Source of the DNA: Bacteroidota bacterium
GTDB lineage: Bacteria; Bacteroidota; Bacteroidia; AKYH767-A; 2013-40CM-41-45
Length of the DNA: 64,000 nt
Assembly (NCBI GenBank): GCA_016721305.1
Contig: JADKIH010000008.1
Location: 1 to 64,000 of the forward strand
Direction: 5' to 3'
Shown piece after piece: positions 36,507 to 47,806 of the stretch (positions within the stretch are counted from its first letter, which is position 1; every line of letters begins with the position of its first letter). The position numbers and the translations under genes are program-made. The notes beneath the pieces were generated by a model that searched no databases, was not told the origin of the DNA, and saw only the letters and a list, made by a program, of their open reading frames with translations.

Positions 36507-38299
36507 TTGAAAATGAAAAACATCCGAAATTTCTGCATTATTGCCCATATTGACCATGGAAAAAGCACCCTGGCCGACCGCTTATTGGAGTATACTAATA
36601 CCATCAATAAGAAGGACTTACAAGCTCAGGTGCTCGATGATATGGACTTGGAGAGAGAACGTGGAATTACCATTAAAAGCCATGCTATCCAGATGCAGTA
36701 TAATCTTGATGGTGAGCAATATACGCTCAATTTGATCGATACTCCGGGGCACGTTGACTTCTCTTATGAGGTTTCTCGTTCGATTGCTGCCTGTGAAGGT
36801 GCTTTATTGATCGTCGATGCTGCTCAGGAATTCAGGCACAGACGATTTCGAATCTATACCTCGCTTTGGAGCATGGACTGGAGATTATTCCGGTTATGAA
36901 TAAAATTGACTTACCGAGTGCCGATCCTGAGGTGGTAAAAGACCAGATCGTCGACTTAGTAGGTTGTGATCGTGACGAAATTATTCCATGCTCGGCCAAG
37001 ACGGGAATGGGAGTTCATGATATTTTAAAAGCTATCGTAAAACGCGTTCCGTCTCCAAAGGGTGATCCGAAAGCTCCATTGAAGGCATTGATCTTCGATT
37101 CAGTTTTCAATTCATTCCGTGGTATCATTGCCTACTTCCGTGTAATGGATGGCGAGATTCGCAAAGGTGAGCGCGTGAAATTCGTGAACACCGGCAAAGA
37201 ATATCTAGCCGATGAAATCGGAATTTTGAAATTAGAAAAAGACCCGCGTCAGGTTGTGAAATCGGGCGACGTAGGATATATCATCAGTGGTATCAAAGAA
37301 GCGAGCGAAGTTAAAGTGGGAGACACTCTTACTTCAACCGATCGTCCTTGCGAAGAAGCCATCAAAGGATTCGAAGATGTGAAGCCAATGGTCTTCGCCG
37401 GAATTTATCCGGTCGATACTGATGAGTACGAAGAGCTTCGTAAGTCAGTAGAGAAGTTACAGCTGAATGATGCATCTCTCGTGTTCCAACCCGAGTCATC
37501 AGCAGCGTTAGGATTTGGTTTCCGTTGCGGCTTCCTTGGAATGCTCCACATGGAAATCATTCAGGAACGTTTAGAGCGAGAGTTCAACATGACGGTAATT
37601 ACAACCGTACCGAACGTTTCTTATACGGCATATCTGACGAATGGCGAAACGCTCGAGATTCACAATCCGAGTGAGATGCCGGATCCGAATTATCTCGATC
37701 GTATCGAAGAGCCATACATTAAAGCACAAATCATCACGAAGTCGGAATACATAGGTGCAATTATGACCTTGTGTATTGGCAAGCGAGGCGTAATTATGGG
37801 GCAGCATTATCTGACGACAGATCGTGTGGAGCTCACATTCAACATGCCGCTTGCAGAGATCGTCTTCGATTTTTATGATAAGTTAAAATCAATTTCTAAA
37901 GGATACGCTTCATTCGATTACCATCCGATCGGATACATGGAATCAGGTTTAATGAAGCTCTATATCCGACTCAATGCAGAACCGGTAGATGCTTTATCGG
38001 CTCTTGTTCACCGTTCGCACTCTTTCGAATTCGGAAAGAAAATGTGCGAGAAGTTGAAAGAGCTCATCACACGCCAGCAGTTTGAAATCATCATTCAGGC
38101 TTCCATCGGAAGTAAGATCATTGCCCGCGAGACTGTAAAAGCCCTGCGTAAAGACGTTACTGCCAAATGTTACGGAGGTGATATCTCCCGTAAACGTAAG
38201 CTCCTCGAAAAGCAGAAGGAAGGTAAGAAGCGTATGCGTCAGGTAGGTAATGTGGAGATTCCGCAGCAGGCGTTTATGGCGGTGTTGAAACTAGATTAG
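36507..38299 (+). CDS. lepA: Elongation factor 4 (LepA) (frameshifted)
   Basis: LepA is a ribosome-bound translational GTPase that back-translocates or remodels stalled ribosomes. MKNIRNFCIIAHIDHGKSTL holds the G1 P-loop, RGITIKSHAIQMQY is G2, DTPGHVDFSYEVSRSIAACE is G3 and NKIDLPSADPE is G4; the C-terminal LepA-specific domain ends KRKLLEKQKEGKKRMRQVGN. The frame is broken near 36830: one G is missing (CAGGAATTC should read CAGGGAATTC), after which DAAQGIQAQTISNLYLALEH is restored. The restored length of about 597 residues is normal. A TACCTTCG box about 30 bases upstream may be the -7 element. Confidence 0.93.
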
Positions 38300-38331
38300 C
38301 TAATTAGCTAATTAGCTAATTAGCTAATTGG
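38297..38331. repeat. Palindromic octamer array TAGCTAAT
   Basis: Four copies of TAGCTAAT start with the lepA stop codon itself. The unit is nearly self-complementary (TTAGCTAA), so the run can fold. The period is 8, not 7. Confidence 0.8.
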
Positions 38332-38359
38332 ACAACCTGTACTACCAAGTCCCTACAAG

Positions 38360-40116
38360 ATGCCCAGAAACCACATAGTAGCCTGGCGATTGAAGTACTT
38401 CGGACCGAGGGCTTCGTTGATGCTGACGAGTGTGTTTATTGGATTGCTCACTGCTCTTTGTGCAGTTGTTTTGAAGAATGGGGTAAGTTTGATTCGGAAT
38501 TTGATTTATCAGATTTCAATTCATCAGCATTTACATTTCCTGCTTTTGTTTTTCCTGCGTTGGGGATTTTCCTGACTGTTTTGTTTGCGCAGGCATTTCT
38601 CGGTGGACATTTAGGGCGTGGAGTGGCAAATATCATTTATACGATTTCCCGTAAGGCAAGTCGTGTAGAACGCGATAAGTTGTATTCGCAAATGGTGTCG
38701 AGTATTCTTACCGTTGGCTTTGGCGGATCGGCCGGACTGGAAGCGCCGATCGCATCTACCGGCTCGGCTATAGGAAGTCATGCCGCTCGTTGGTTGCGTT
38801 TTAATGAAAAGGAACGAACGCTTTTACTGGCCTGTGGTGCAGCAGCCAGTATCTCAGCCATCTTCAACGCGCCGATCGCCGGAGTAATTTTGCTTTCGAA
38901 ATATTATTAGTCGATATGCCGATTCCGGTGATCATTCCGTTATTGATAGCATCGGCTTCTTCTTCTCTTTTGTCGCATCTGATATTTTCAGGCCAACCCT
39001 TCGTTTTGATTGCCGATTCATGGCAGCCTGATCATTTGCTCTATTACATTGCTTTTGGTTGTGTAGCGGCTTTTGTTTCAGTTTATGCGATACGAGTTTA
39101 CTTTGCGATCGGCGAATTTTTTGCAGGAAAGAAATGGGTGTATACGAAAGCCATCGTTGGTGGATTGCTTCTTGGAACTTTGATTTTTTTCTTCCCTCCA
39201 TTGTATGGAGAGGGATACGAAAGTGTTCAAATGATTTTGCGTCAGACGCCGACCGATCTATTGAATGATCAGCTGTTGATTCCTTCGGCCGGAATTTGGA
39301 CGATCAGTATTTTCGCTATTTGTTTAATGTTGCTCAAAGTAATAGCTACTTCGCTGACGGTTGGAGCAGGCGGTAACGGCGGTATGTTTGGTTCCTCACT
39401 TTTACCGAGCTATGTGCGGATATGCTTTCGCGCATATCGTTAACTTATCCGGTCTGGCAACTTTGAATGAAGTGAATTTTGCCGTTATCGGAATGGCAGC
39501 CCTGATGGCCGGAATCATTCATGCTCCATTGACGGCGATCTTTCTTATCGCAGAAATCACCGGAGGTTATGCGCTCTTTGTTCCTCTTATGATTGTTTCG
39601 TCGCTCTCCTATATGATCACTCGCTATTTCGAGCCATATTCGGTTTATACAAAGAAGCTTGCAGTGAAAGGTGATATGATTATTCACGACAAAGATAAAG
39701 TGATCTTGTCGAAGATGCATTTGAAGTATTTTATCGAAAATGATTTTATTTCGGTTAAGCCAAATGATACATTAGGTTCACTTGTGGAAGTGATCTCGCA
39801 ATCGCACAGAAATCTATTTCCTGTCGTCGACGATGAAGGCAAACTCTTTGGGATAGTTAATCTCGACGATGTGAGAAATATTATGTTTTCCTCTAATCTC
39901 TACGAAAAGATATTGGTGAAAGACCTGTTGAATCCTCCTGTGGTCACTTTGGAAGTTCATCAATCGATGGAATCAGCGCTCGAAGAGTTCGAAAAGCACA
40001 AAGCCTGGAACCTTCCGGTTGTTGAGGACGGTAAGTACGCAGGCTTCGTTTCTAAATCAAAAATTTTTACTCATTATCGCCAGCGGGTTATTAAGGATAA
40101 TATTTTGCCGGCGTGA
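38360..40116 (+). CDS. ClC-type chloride channel/transporter with CBS domains (several frameshifts)
   Basis: The restored protein has about 585 residues. It has the ClC membrane core (VGFGGSAGLEAPIASTGSAI, with the gating Glu in place; AAASISAIFNAPIAGVIFAF; TSLTVGAGGNGGMFGSSLF) and two C-terminal CBS domains (about 440-575: ISVKPNDTLGSLVEVISQSH, FGIVNLDDVRNIMFSSNLYE, LEVHQSMESALEEFEKHKAW). Frames break near 38540, 38895 and 39395, the last apparently needing two bases; each repair adds T or G to a short run and restores conserved text. The protein moves chloride, possibly with protons, across the inner membrane; the CBS pair suggests nucleotide control. Confidence 0.85.
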
Positions 40117-40121
40117 AAATC

Positions 40122-41864
40122 TTATTGTACGATAATTTTTTCGGTACGACTACCTTCTTTTGCGTTAATCTGACGAAGTACATTCCTTTTCGGAGATCGT
40201 TTATCGTAACAGCGTTTTGTTCTCTCTCTATAAAATCTTCATAGATCTTTTTCCCTGTCACGTCGAAGATGTCAACGACTGTCTCTTGCGAAGAGTTGTT
40301 TAGTTTAATTTGAAATACTTCAGTGCATGGATTGGGATAAAGAGCAAATGAAGGTGATGAGTTATCGTTTACATCTGTAACTGTAACCTGAAGTTTCAAA
40401 ATGAACATTTGCGATTGACTGCTTGGATTATTAAAGATAGTTGTACCAACTCCGGGGTCGGCATCAAACTGGGCGACAAAATGGCCACTCATTATTATAT
40501 TATCGTTGTCAATAGCGAGTTGATTATTGACATTGCTGCTGGTTCCGGTAAATGTCTGTACCCATCTATAGTTTCCGCCCGGATCTAGTTTTAGTAAATA
40601 ACAATCGACTCCGCCCCCAACAGATGTTCTGATTTGATTGGCAAAGCCCGGATCAAAATCGACAGATCCTGCGAATCCTCCTGTCAAGTAAACATTTCCG
40701 AAACGATCTACATTTGTCGAGTAAGCAAAATCCCAAAAGGCACTTCCTCCAAACGATCTTGCCCATTGAAATGCTCCCGTGGAATCAAGTTTGAAGAGGT
40801 AAGTATCGAAACCGCCATTACTGCTGATATTGGTAGTTGCCGAGCCGGTATTTACGTCAATTGAGTTTTCGAAATTTCCATTGACGTATAGATTTCCATT
40901 GATGTCTCTTGCCATTGAAGATGAATAAGCATTGCCACTTAGTCCGCTCGTCGAATTACCGGTTTCCAAAGCCCAACGGAATACTCCGGAAGAGTTTAGT
41001 TTCATGATAAATGTTTTCATATATCCGCTCCCGTGCAGATAATACTGATTGGCCGATAGATCAAAATCGAATGAATCGGTAGGAGCGGAGCCGTCTCCAA
41101 AATCACCGCAGATATAGATATTGTTTGACTCATCGGTTAAAATATCATTTCCTGAGGAAGCGACACCTGCCGAAATAGATTTTGCCCATAGATAGTTTCC
41201 GTTGCTGTCTAATTGATACATGAACATACTTGTAGCGGCTGGAGCCATATTTAATAAATTGTGGGTTGTTCCGCTAGGATCAAAATCGATTGTGCCTGAA
41301 AAAGTCCCGGTACTGCATAGCGATCCGTTGTTATCGGTTGCCAGACTCATAACTACGGCAGTCGAATAAGTGCCGGCGTCGAGATGTACTGACCAGATGT
41401 ATTGCCCGTTTGCATTTAGTTTGATTATGTAGCTGTCATATTCGCCCTGATTTGCATGAACTGTACTGATATAAGTATGAAAATTGGGTCCCGGATCGCA
41501 GTCGATCGAGTCTAAGAATGTTCCACCAATGAAGACATTTCCGTTTAAATCCGTTGTCACACTAGTGCAAGAAGAGTATGATCCGCCCGGGAATGTTTTG
41601 TCCATTCATAAGTTCCACTTGCGGTGTATTTAGTCAGGAAGGCAGAGTATGATAATGGAGAATTTCTTTGGTCAAGAATTGCTCCCGGACAAAAGTCGAC
41701 TGTTCCCGTAAAATATCCGACAACATAAATATTTCCATTTATGTCGGTGCAATTTGAAAAAGGAATGCAAACATCGCCTTCAACTTGTTTGGCAAAGATG
41801 AGATTCGCATCCTGAGCTTCGACGGAAAAGTTTAGAAGCAGAAGAAGTGTAAGGAGTTTTTCAT
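40122..41864 (-). CDS. T9SS-secreted beta-propeller-like protein (three frameshifts)
   Basis: The protein has repeated blades with GNVYLTGGFAGSVDFDPG or GTFSGTIDFDPSG and DSYIIKLNANGQYIW patterns (SBBP-like), and a T9SS type A C-terminus (FALYPNPCTEVFQIKLNN). Three repairs complete it. An extra A after the ATG at 41864 yields MKKLLTLLLLLNFSVEAQ as signal peptide. One base near 41600 joins TYEWTK to TFPGGSYSSC. One base near 40165 replaces the odd tail with EGSRTEKIIVQ and a stop at 40122, the usual T9SS ending, and removes the apparent overlap with the ClC gene. It is probably surface-attached; ligand unknown. Confidence 0.75.
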
Positions 41865-42020
41865 TCTAAGGGGATAGTTTTCCTTTTTCTACGTCAACTC
41901 TTTTTAAAATGTTATTATTTAATCATTTAGAGTTCCTTTGGCGTGCGTTTTATTTAAGGAATCTTTTTAAGTACAATTTTGCAGGAAAGGATATTTTTGA
42001 ATCTCAAATCTTGGCACAAA

Positions 42021-42080
42021 AAGGCCGCAATAAGAAAAGCTGTTAGCTCTTTTACTGCGGCCTTAACCGGCAAATTTGCC
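42021..42080. terminator. Nested hairpins downstream of a reductase gene
   Basis: AAGGCCGCA (42021-42029) pairs with TGCGGCCTT (42056-42064) and encloses a second stem (AAAAGCT/AGCTCTTTT). A separate palindrome CGGCAAATTTGCCG follows at 42067-42080. They lie just after the stop of the minus-strand reductase gene and may terminate or stabilise its mRNA. Confidence 0.55.
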
Positions 42081-42092
42081 GTATGTTATTTT

Positions 42093-42715
42093 CTATTTCT
42101 TCAGAAGCTTGAACGCATGCGTCCACTGATTGTTCTTAAAACCGGAATGCACCACAGCATACAAAGTGGTTCTATCGCGCGTGAAGCTTCGATGCTACCC
42201 ATGTCTTCAGTTTCCCAACCGAAAGCTGTGAGGATTTCTTTGACACTATTTTTTGAAGCCTCATTGTTTCCGCAAATGAACATCGAAGGCTTTATGCCGT
42301 TGTAGTCAGGATTTACCATCTGGCTGCTTCCGACAGAATTGAATGCTTTAACAATGTTGGCAGTTGGATAAGCTGATTGTAATTGCTCTCCCAATGAAGA
42401 ATTCAAATCGGTGTAGAAGCTCAAAACGCCATTCACCGGGGGTTTTTCATCAATAGGGTTATTGGTGTCGATAATCGTTTTGCCGGCTGTATCGCAATTG
42501 GCAAGAACCTTTACAGCGGCATGGCCTTTTACTGCGAGCACCAGAAGATCGCTGAACTTAGAAGTCTCTTCAAACGAGCCGATTTTTACTCCGGCAAGAT
42601 CTTTCAGCTTATCGGCATTGCTCGTGCCCATCATAACTTCGTAATTATTGGCTAAAAAGCCTTTGGCTAGTGCCTTTGCAACGGCTCCTGAGCCAAGTAT
42701 TCCTACTTTTTTCAT
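42093..42715 (-). CDS. NADPH-dependent F420 reductase-like (NPD) protein (frameshifted)
   Basis: MKKVGILGSGAVAKALAKGF is a Rossmann dinucleotide-binding start; SDLLVLAVKGHAA, IDTNNPIDEK and KAFNSVGSSQMVNP are typical of the small NAD(P)-binding NADP-oxidoreductase-coenzyme-F420-dependent family. The original frame stops at 42101 with an odd tail. One base added near 42145 gives IPGFKNNQWTHAFKLLKK, the usual ending (GxxNNxWxHAFKLL), with a stop at 42093. About 207 residues, cytosolic. The electron acceptor is unknown, and F420 is not expected in this phylum. Confidence 0.8.
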
Positions 42716-42906
42716 TGATTATTTTTGGTTTTAGGGTGTGAAAGTTTGGTTTTGAAGTATTGATTCTATTTTACTTAAAACAAGAGACGATTAAGATTGT
42801 TTATTATTGTAAATCTAACTTCGGGAAAACTGAGGGTTAATCGTTACCTTAGACAACAGGTTTAATCATTATTCAATTTCACACGATTTTTTCAATCACT
42901 CTCATC

Positions 42907-43173
42907 ATGGAATACGAAATTGTAAACAACAAGGATCAGAATCGATTTGAAATTGATCTTGGTGATAGTACGGCTTTCGTAGTTTATCGAATCGAGGAAA
43001 ATCAGATCGCTTTTCTGCATACGGAAGTCCCGCCACAGCACGGAGGTAAAGGAATTGCAGCTTTATTGGCTAAGCATGTTTTAGACTATGCAAAAGCTCA
43101 GAATCTCCAGCCATTAGTGCTCTGTCCGTACATCAAGGTCTTCGTTAAGCGTCACCCTGAATACGCAGTTTGA
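42907..43173 (+). CDS. Small GNAT-like N-acetyltransferase (YidJ-type)
   Basis: The 88-residue protein has FLHTEVPPQHGGKGIAALLA, the acetyl-CoA-binding motif A, and VLCPYIKVFVKRHPEYA, the characteristic end of this minimal GNAT family. It is cytosolic; the substrate is unknown. Its TGA stop (43171-43173) is directly followed by the stop codon of the convergent CotH gene, leaving no intergenic space. Confidence 0.85.
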   Translation: MEYEIVNNKDQNRFEIDLGDSTAFVVYRIEENQIAFLHTEVPPQHGGKGIAALLAKHVLDYAKAQNLQPLVLCPYIKVFVKRHPEYAV

Positions 43174-45504
43174 TTATTCAAATACGATTTTCGAATTTGA
43201 CTCAATAGTTGAACCGTCATTCTGTTTCATGTTAATGCGGAGACGGTACATCCCCGAAGCAATGCTGAACGGTCGTTCCAGACTGAAATGATTCATGCCC
43301 ATTTCAACGTGCAGATTGGATTGCAGAGAAATCATTTTGCCTGAAAGGTCGAACAATTGAATTTCAGCAACGCCTTTTGATTGTGAGGAAAGCGTAATTC
43401 TGAAATGATCGGTGGCAGGATTGGGATAAATAGTCTCGCTAAATTGATTTTCAACTTCATTGATGCCGACTGTGAAATTGCTCGCACCGGGTGATGTTGG
43501 TGTTTGAGTAACCATCGGAGTTGTGCCATCCGGCAAGCAGCCGATCGATTGATTTGCGACCATTGATCCGAAAGAAACACTGTCGATGATGCGATACTGA
43601 TCGCCGTTGAAATAGGAGAGGTAAATATTCTCGCCCGATGTTGAGCTCAATTTAAAACTCATATGCATCGGTCCCTGACTCTTGTCTTCGTCAGCCCAAA
43701 GCAACAAGAATCCGTTCGATGTAATTGAGGTGTCTTTCATATGCCATTTGCCCGGATTTTCGAGAGAGTCGGATAGGTAAACATTGTGAAGCGGCTGGAA
43801 AGTGCTTTGTGTATTGTACAACTCAATCCAGTCTTCGAATTCAAGAGCTTCGTCGGTAATCGTGCTCGTATTAAATGCCATCCACTCATTAATCTTAATC
43901 GGAGGAAGGCTATTCACAACTACATACGACCAACCGTTTCGTGGTTCGCGACCGGTGAGTCCACCATTATCGGTATGGCTGATGTAATAATAAAGCGTGT
44001 CGCCATTTACTCCGGGAGCAACGCCCGCTCCGAAGTACTCGTCTCCTGCAATGTAATCGCGGTTGCTGCCATTATCGAACATCTCAACTGAATCAACACT
44101 GCCTGAGTTCCATTTGTACTTCAGATAAACTCCGGCGAATGGTTCATCGTCTTCGATCCATGAACGTACAAAAATTGAATCACCTGCAACCGGAGCAAAA
44201 GGAATGTGACGCGTTTCGCTGAATATTGGCGGAACAGGATTGAGTTGCAATTGCGCTACAGAATTGTTATGACGATTGGCAATGTATGGAATGATACCTT
44301 CCGTAACATGATTACCCCAGGCAAAATCGAAACTTCCATAGAAATCGTAGTAAGTAAATCCGTAGTCGTAGGAGTGGTATAAGTCGTTGAATACATACGG
44401 GTCTAGCAAATCTCTGCGATGATATATTCGTGAATTGATCACGCTCGTGTCTCCGTCGCGATGTAAAAGCTGATTCATGAAGAAAGAGAAGCGATTTACA
44501 TAATCTTGTTTTGCCATAAGTTTTGTTACCAATGGTCGGCTGCCGCTTCCTTCCCATTGATACATGTCGCGAGTCGACCAGGTGATGCCAAACCAATCGA
44601 CGCCGAAAGTATTGTCGGTATCATAAGGGATGAATTCAAATTTTCCGGTTTCTGAGTTTTTGTAGAGGTAAAAGTTGTTCATGTTAATGCCGTAATTGTC
44701 CCAGTTGCCTGTAGCAATGTCAACGGCATAAGCACGAAGAAATGAATTCACATTGAAAAGTAATTCAAGTGAGTCCTGAAATGAAGATGTCACATTGTTG
44801 TTCAACTGTTGAATGAATCGTGCGAGATCTGAGTAATCGTCTATGTCGGTATTGGTTTGTAACTCGTATGTGCGACGACCTCCGGATATGAATTTGTACA
44901 GGTTCGGGTCGTTTCCCAGATAGGCAAGATCGGCCGGATAAAGACATTTGTACAAATTACCTGAGTCGTAAGTAAAGCGTGATTTGACAAAGTTCTCATC
45001 GATGTGCTCTACATTGGCATACAAGCCGTAATAATTTCCGTTGATATAAACTTCGTAATGATTGGAACGCGGACCGGGTACATTCATGCTTTCCAGAGTT
45101 TCCCAATAAAATTTCGAACGGCAGATAGAAGGATCGTTGTGCTCACCGTTGAGATTCATTTTTTCGAGCTTGTGATATTTTCTCCCCGGAGTAAAAGTGT
45201 TGAAAGAAATCTTGAACGATTTTTTTGCAGACCCCATCGATGTATTTCCTCTCAGTGAAATAGCAGCTTGTAAAATCGTATCCGTTGTTGTGCGATTGTT
45301 AATGAATACGTCGGCCGGATATTCGTGGTCGTCCAGATTGTTATACATCGTCGTGAGCGAGTCAGCATCCATTGAGATATCGATTCGTTGAACGACGGTG
45401 TCGACATATACAGGATTGTCGGGGTTTTTTAAAACGTATGGTTGAGCGAATAAATTATTGATTGAAATCAGGAGCAGAGTCCAAATGAGCGTGGTGGATT
45501 TCAT
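43174..45504 (-). CDS. T9SS-secreted CotH kinase family protein with lamin-tail domain
   Basis: The 776-residue protein has a signal peptide (MKSTTLIWTLLLISINNLFA), a CotH domain (about 35-430: AISLRGNTSMGSAKKSFKIS, EKMNLNGEHNDPSICRSKFY, NWDNYGINMNNFYLYKNSET with FEFIPYDTDNTFG), a beta domain, a lamin-tail domain (about 540-690: KINEWMAFNTSTITDEALEF, EDWIELYN) and a T9SS type A sorting domain (IYPNPATDHFRITL). CotH domains are atypical protein kinases in spore coats and other secreted proteins. NWDNYGxNMNNFY and the YDTDN motif hold the likely catalytic Asp. It is likely a surface or secreted protein. Confidence 0.88.
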   Translation of the reverse strand: MKSTTLIWTLLLISINNLFAQPYVLKNPDNPVYVDTVVQRIDISMDADSLTTMYNNLDDHEYPADVFINNRTTTDTILQAAISLRGNTSMGSAKKSFKISFNTFTPGRKYHKLEKMNLNGEHNDPSICRSKFYWETLESMNVPGPRSNHYEVYINGNYYGLYANVEHIDENFVKSRFTYDSGNLYKCLYPADLAYLGNDPNLYKFISGGRRTYELQTNTDIDDYSDLARFIQQLNNNVTSSFQDSLELLFNVNSFLRAYAVDIATGNWDNYGINMNNFYLYKNSETGKFEFIPYDTDNTFGVDWFGITWSTRDMYQWEGSGSRPLVTKLMAKQDYVNRFSFFMNQLLHRDGDTSVINSRIYHRRDLLDPYVFNDLYHSYDYGFTYYDFYGSFDFAWGNHVTEGIIPYIANRHNNSVAQLQLNPVPPIFSETRHIPFAPVAGDSIFVRSWIEDDEPFAGVYLKYKWNSGSVDSVEMFDNGSNRDYIAGDEYFGAGVAPGVNGDTLYYYISHTDNGGLTGREPRNGWSYVVVNSLPPIKINEWMAFNTSTITDEALEFEDWIELYNTQSTFQPLHNVYLSDSLENPGKWHMKDTSITSNGFLLLWADEDKSQGPMHMSFKLSSTSGENIYLSYFNGDQYRIIDSVSFGSMVANQSIGCLPDGTTPMVTQTPTSPGASNFTVGINEVENQFSETIYPNPATDHFRITLSSQSKGVAEIQLFDLSGKMISLQSNLHVEMGMNHFSLERPFSIASGMYRLRINMKQNDGSTIESNSKIVFE

Positions 45505-45521
45505 AAACGTAAGTTATTCAA

Positions 45522-45529
45522 CGAAGATA
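45522..45529 (-). promoter_or_regulatory. Possible -7 element of the CotH gene
   Basis: On the minus strand TATCTTCG, a TAnnTTyG variant, lies 18 bases before the ATG. A TTG 21 bases further upstream may be the -33 element. Confidence 0.35.
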
Positions 45530-45700
45530 GTAAAAAGAGGGGGCCTGAAACAACGGAAGGATGTTACCTTTTGAAAAGTCCAATTCTTGCTTTTTATAAA
45601 TAAATCGTTCATAAAAGCGAGGGATTCCTGTCAAAGCACCTTCGTGGCGAATTCCTTATTTTCTTTTATGGATTGGGGTATGTGTAGTGTGCTTTTCTGT

Positions 45701-45708
45701 TATATTTG
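45701..45708 (+). promoter_or_regulatory. -7 element of the TMEM175-like gene
   Basis: TATATTTG matches TAnnTTTG and lies 20 bases before the ATG at 45728. This supports that start over the longer open frame from 45587. No clear -33 box at normal spacing. Confidence 0.45.
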
Positions 45709-45727
45709 GCATACACACTTTACAAAA

Positions 45728-46312
45728 ATGATTTCAAAAAGCAGACTTGAAGCCTTCAGCGATGGTGTAATTGCCATCATTATTACAATCATGGTATTGG
45801 AATTAAAAATTCCGCATGGGGCGACTTTCGAATCATTAGAACCGCTTTGGCCAGTATTTCTCAGCTATATAATTTCATTCATTAACATCGGAATTTACTG
45901 GGGAAACCACCATCACCTCATTCATACAGTAAATCACGTGAGCAGTAAGGTGATTTGGGCAAATATGCATTTGCTTTTTTGGTTGTCGCTTAACCCATTT
46001 GCGACGGCCTGGATGGGGGAGAATCATTTTGCGCCGGTAACTGTAGCCGTTTATGCTACGCTTCAAAATATGAGCGGACTGGCATATTACATTTTGTTGC
46101 TTGCTATTAAATCGGGACACAAGACGAATGCCGTTATTCTTGAAGTCTTAGAAAAGCAATTGCGAAAGGGAGTGATATCTCTGATTGCATATTGCGTTGC
46201 AATTGGAGTAGCGTTTATCCATCCGATTTTATCAGCTATTTGTTTTATAGCGGTAGCCATCATGTGGTGGATACCGGATAGGAATATAGAAAAGACTCTA
46301 GGCAAGGATTAA
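45728..46312 (+). CDS. TMEM175/DUF1211-family potassium channel-like protein
   Basis: The protein of about 195 residues starts MISKSRLEAFSDGVIAIIIT; the RxxxFSDG motif in the first helix is the hallmark of bacterial TMEM175 channels. Six transmembrane helices follow the family plan, with HHHLIHTVNHVSSKVIWANM after the third. Bacterial members form tetrameric, weakly K+-selective leak channels in the inner membrane. The upstream 47 codons of open frame are not conserved in character and overlap the promoter. It is convergent with sdaA, with 20 bases between the stops. Confidence 0.85.
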   Translation: MISKSRLEAFSDGVIAIIITIMVLELKIPHGATFESLEPLWPVFLSYIISFINIGIYWGNHHHLIHTVNHVSSKVIWANMHLLFWLSLNPFATAWMGENHFAPVTVAVYATLQNMSGLAYYILLLAIKSGHKTNAVILEVLEKQLRKGVISLIAYCVAIGVAFIHPILSAICFIAVAIMWWIPDRNIEKTLGKD

Positions 46313-46332
46313 GCTTAGAATTTGAACCGGGA

Positions 46333-47765
46333 TTAACATTCGCTAAGACCCAGTGGAACGGCTGTTGCTAATCCGCCTTCTGCTGTTTCCTTGAACTTCG
46401 TGTTCATGTCGAGAGCTGTATTCCACATCGTACGCACAACATCGTCGAGAGATACTTTTGCTTGCGAAGGATCGCTGTTAACGGCTAACTGAGCTGCAGT
46501 AATGGCCTTGATGGCGCCCATTGTATTTCTTTCAATGCATGGAATCTGCACCAGACCTTTGATCGGATCGCAGGTAAGTCCCAGATGATGCTCCATGGCA
46601 ATTTCAGCGGCCATTAAAACCTGACGCGGACTACCGCCCAAACGTTCTGTGAGAGCGCCGGCCGCCATTGCGGAAGACACGCCGATTTCCGCCTGACAAC
46701 CACCCATCGCCGCTGAGATTGTCGCGCCTTTTTTGAAAATGCTTCCGATTTCGGATGCAGTGAGAAGGAAGCGAATGATATCGTCGTCGGTGATATTATC
46801 GAAGAAAAGCACGTAGTATAAAAGAACGGCAGGAATTACCCCGCAGCACCACTGGTAGGGGCGGTAACGACTCTTCCGAATGAAGCATTTTCCTCATTTA
46901 CGGAAAGGGCAAAGCATGTTACCCAGTCGAGCGTGTACTTGAAAGCTTTTCCTCCTTCGCGAATATCCTGCACCCATGATGCGAAGTCGTTGTATTTTCT
47001 TCCTTCGAGGAATTTTTCATTCAGACGAGCGGCACGACGCGCAACTTTGAGTCCGCCCGGCAATTCACCCGTAGCCTGACAACCTCGGTAAACACATTCC
47101 GTCATAGCCCGCCAGATGTTTAACACTCCTTGACGCACTTCGGCTTCGCTCTTCCAGCATTTTTCATTTTCCAGAACAACTTGAGAAACGCTCATGTTAG
47201 CCGAATCGCAGAAAGCCAGAAGCTCTGAAGCTTTTTCGACGGGATATTTTAAAACAACCCGGTCTTTATTAGCTCCCGGGGCTTCGCCATCTTTTACCAC
47301 AAAGCCGCCTCCGACTGAATAGTAGACTTCATTCAACAATTCTTTTCCCTCTGAGAGAGCAATGAAACGGAGTCCGTTGGAGTGGAAAGGAAGCGTTTCG
47401 GTGAACAGGAAAACGAGATCTTCGCTCGGATTGAAAGTGATGAGATGTTTATCGTTAAGCTTGAGAAGATGTTTTTCGGCAATCGAACTGATGGTCGAGT
47501 CGATCGCATTCACATCGAAAGTAACAGGGTCGTATCCGTTAAGGCCAAGCTGAATGGCGATATCGGTACCATGTCCGCGACCTGTTTTTGCCAGAGAGCC
47601 GTAAAATGAGACTCTGACCTGAGTCGTCTTTTCGAGTAATGATTTCTTTTCAAGCGATGCTAAGAAAAGCTGAGCCGCCCTCCATGGTCCGAGCGTGTGA
47701 GAGCTCGAAGGACCAATTCCGATCTTAAACATATCGAATACCGATATCTGTTCTTCCTGTGTCAT
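46333..47765 (-). CDS. sdaA: L-serine ammonia-lyase, single-chain iron-sulfur type (frameshifted)
   Basis: The enzyme deaminates L-serine to pyruvate and ammonia using a [4Fe-4S] cluster. The N-terminal beta domain has SVFDMFKIGIGPSSSHTLGP. The catalytic alpha domain has VVTAPTSGAAG, GGCQAEIGVSSAMAAGAL, LTCDPIKGLVQIPCIERNTM, containing the cluster Cys residues. The frame is broken at about 46837: one G is missing from a GGGG run, and adding it gives SGAAGVIPAVLLYYVLFFDN. The restored length of about 478 residues is normal. A TACCTTTG -7 box ends only four bases before the ATG, predicting a leaderless mRNA. Confidence 0.92.
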
Positions 47766-47769
47766 GTTG

Positions 47770-47777
47770 CAAAGGTA
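47770..47777 (-). promoter_or_regulatory. -7 element of sdaA, leaderless spacing
   Basis: TACCTTTG on the minus strand matches TAnnTTTG exactly. Transcription would start at or within 1-2 bases of the ATG. A TTTG at 47797-47794 (16-bp spacing) may be the -33 element. Confidence 0.5.
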
Positions 47778-47806
47778 CGCTAGAAATCAAGTACAAAAGC
47801 CAATCG

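Noticed and set aside
45587..45727. N-terminal extension of the TMEM175-like protein
   Set aside because: The family begins at RLEAFSDG, and a TATATTTG promoter box lies inside the extension.
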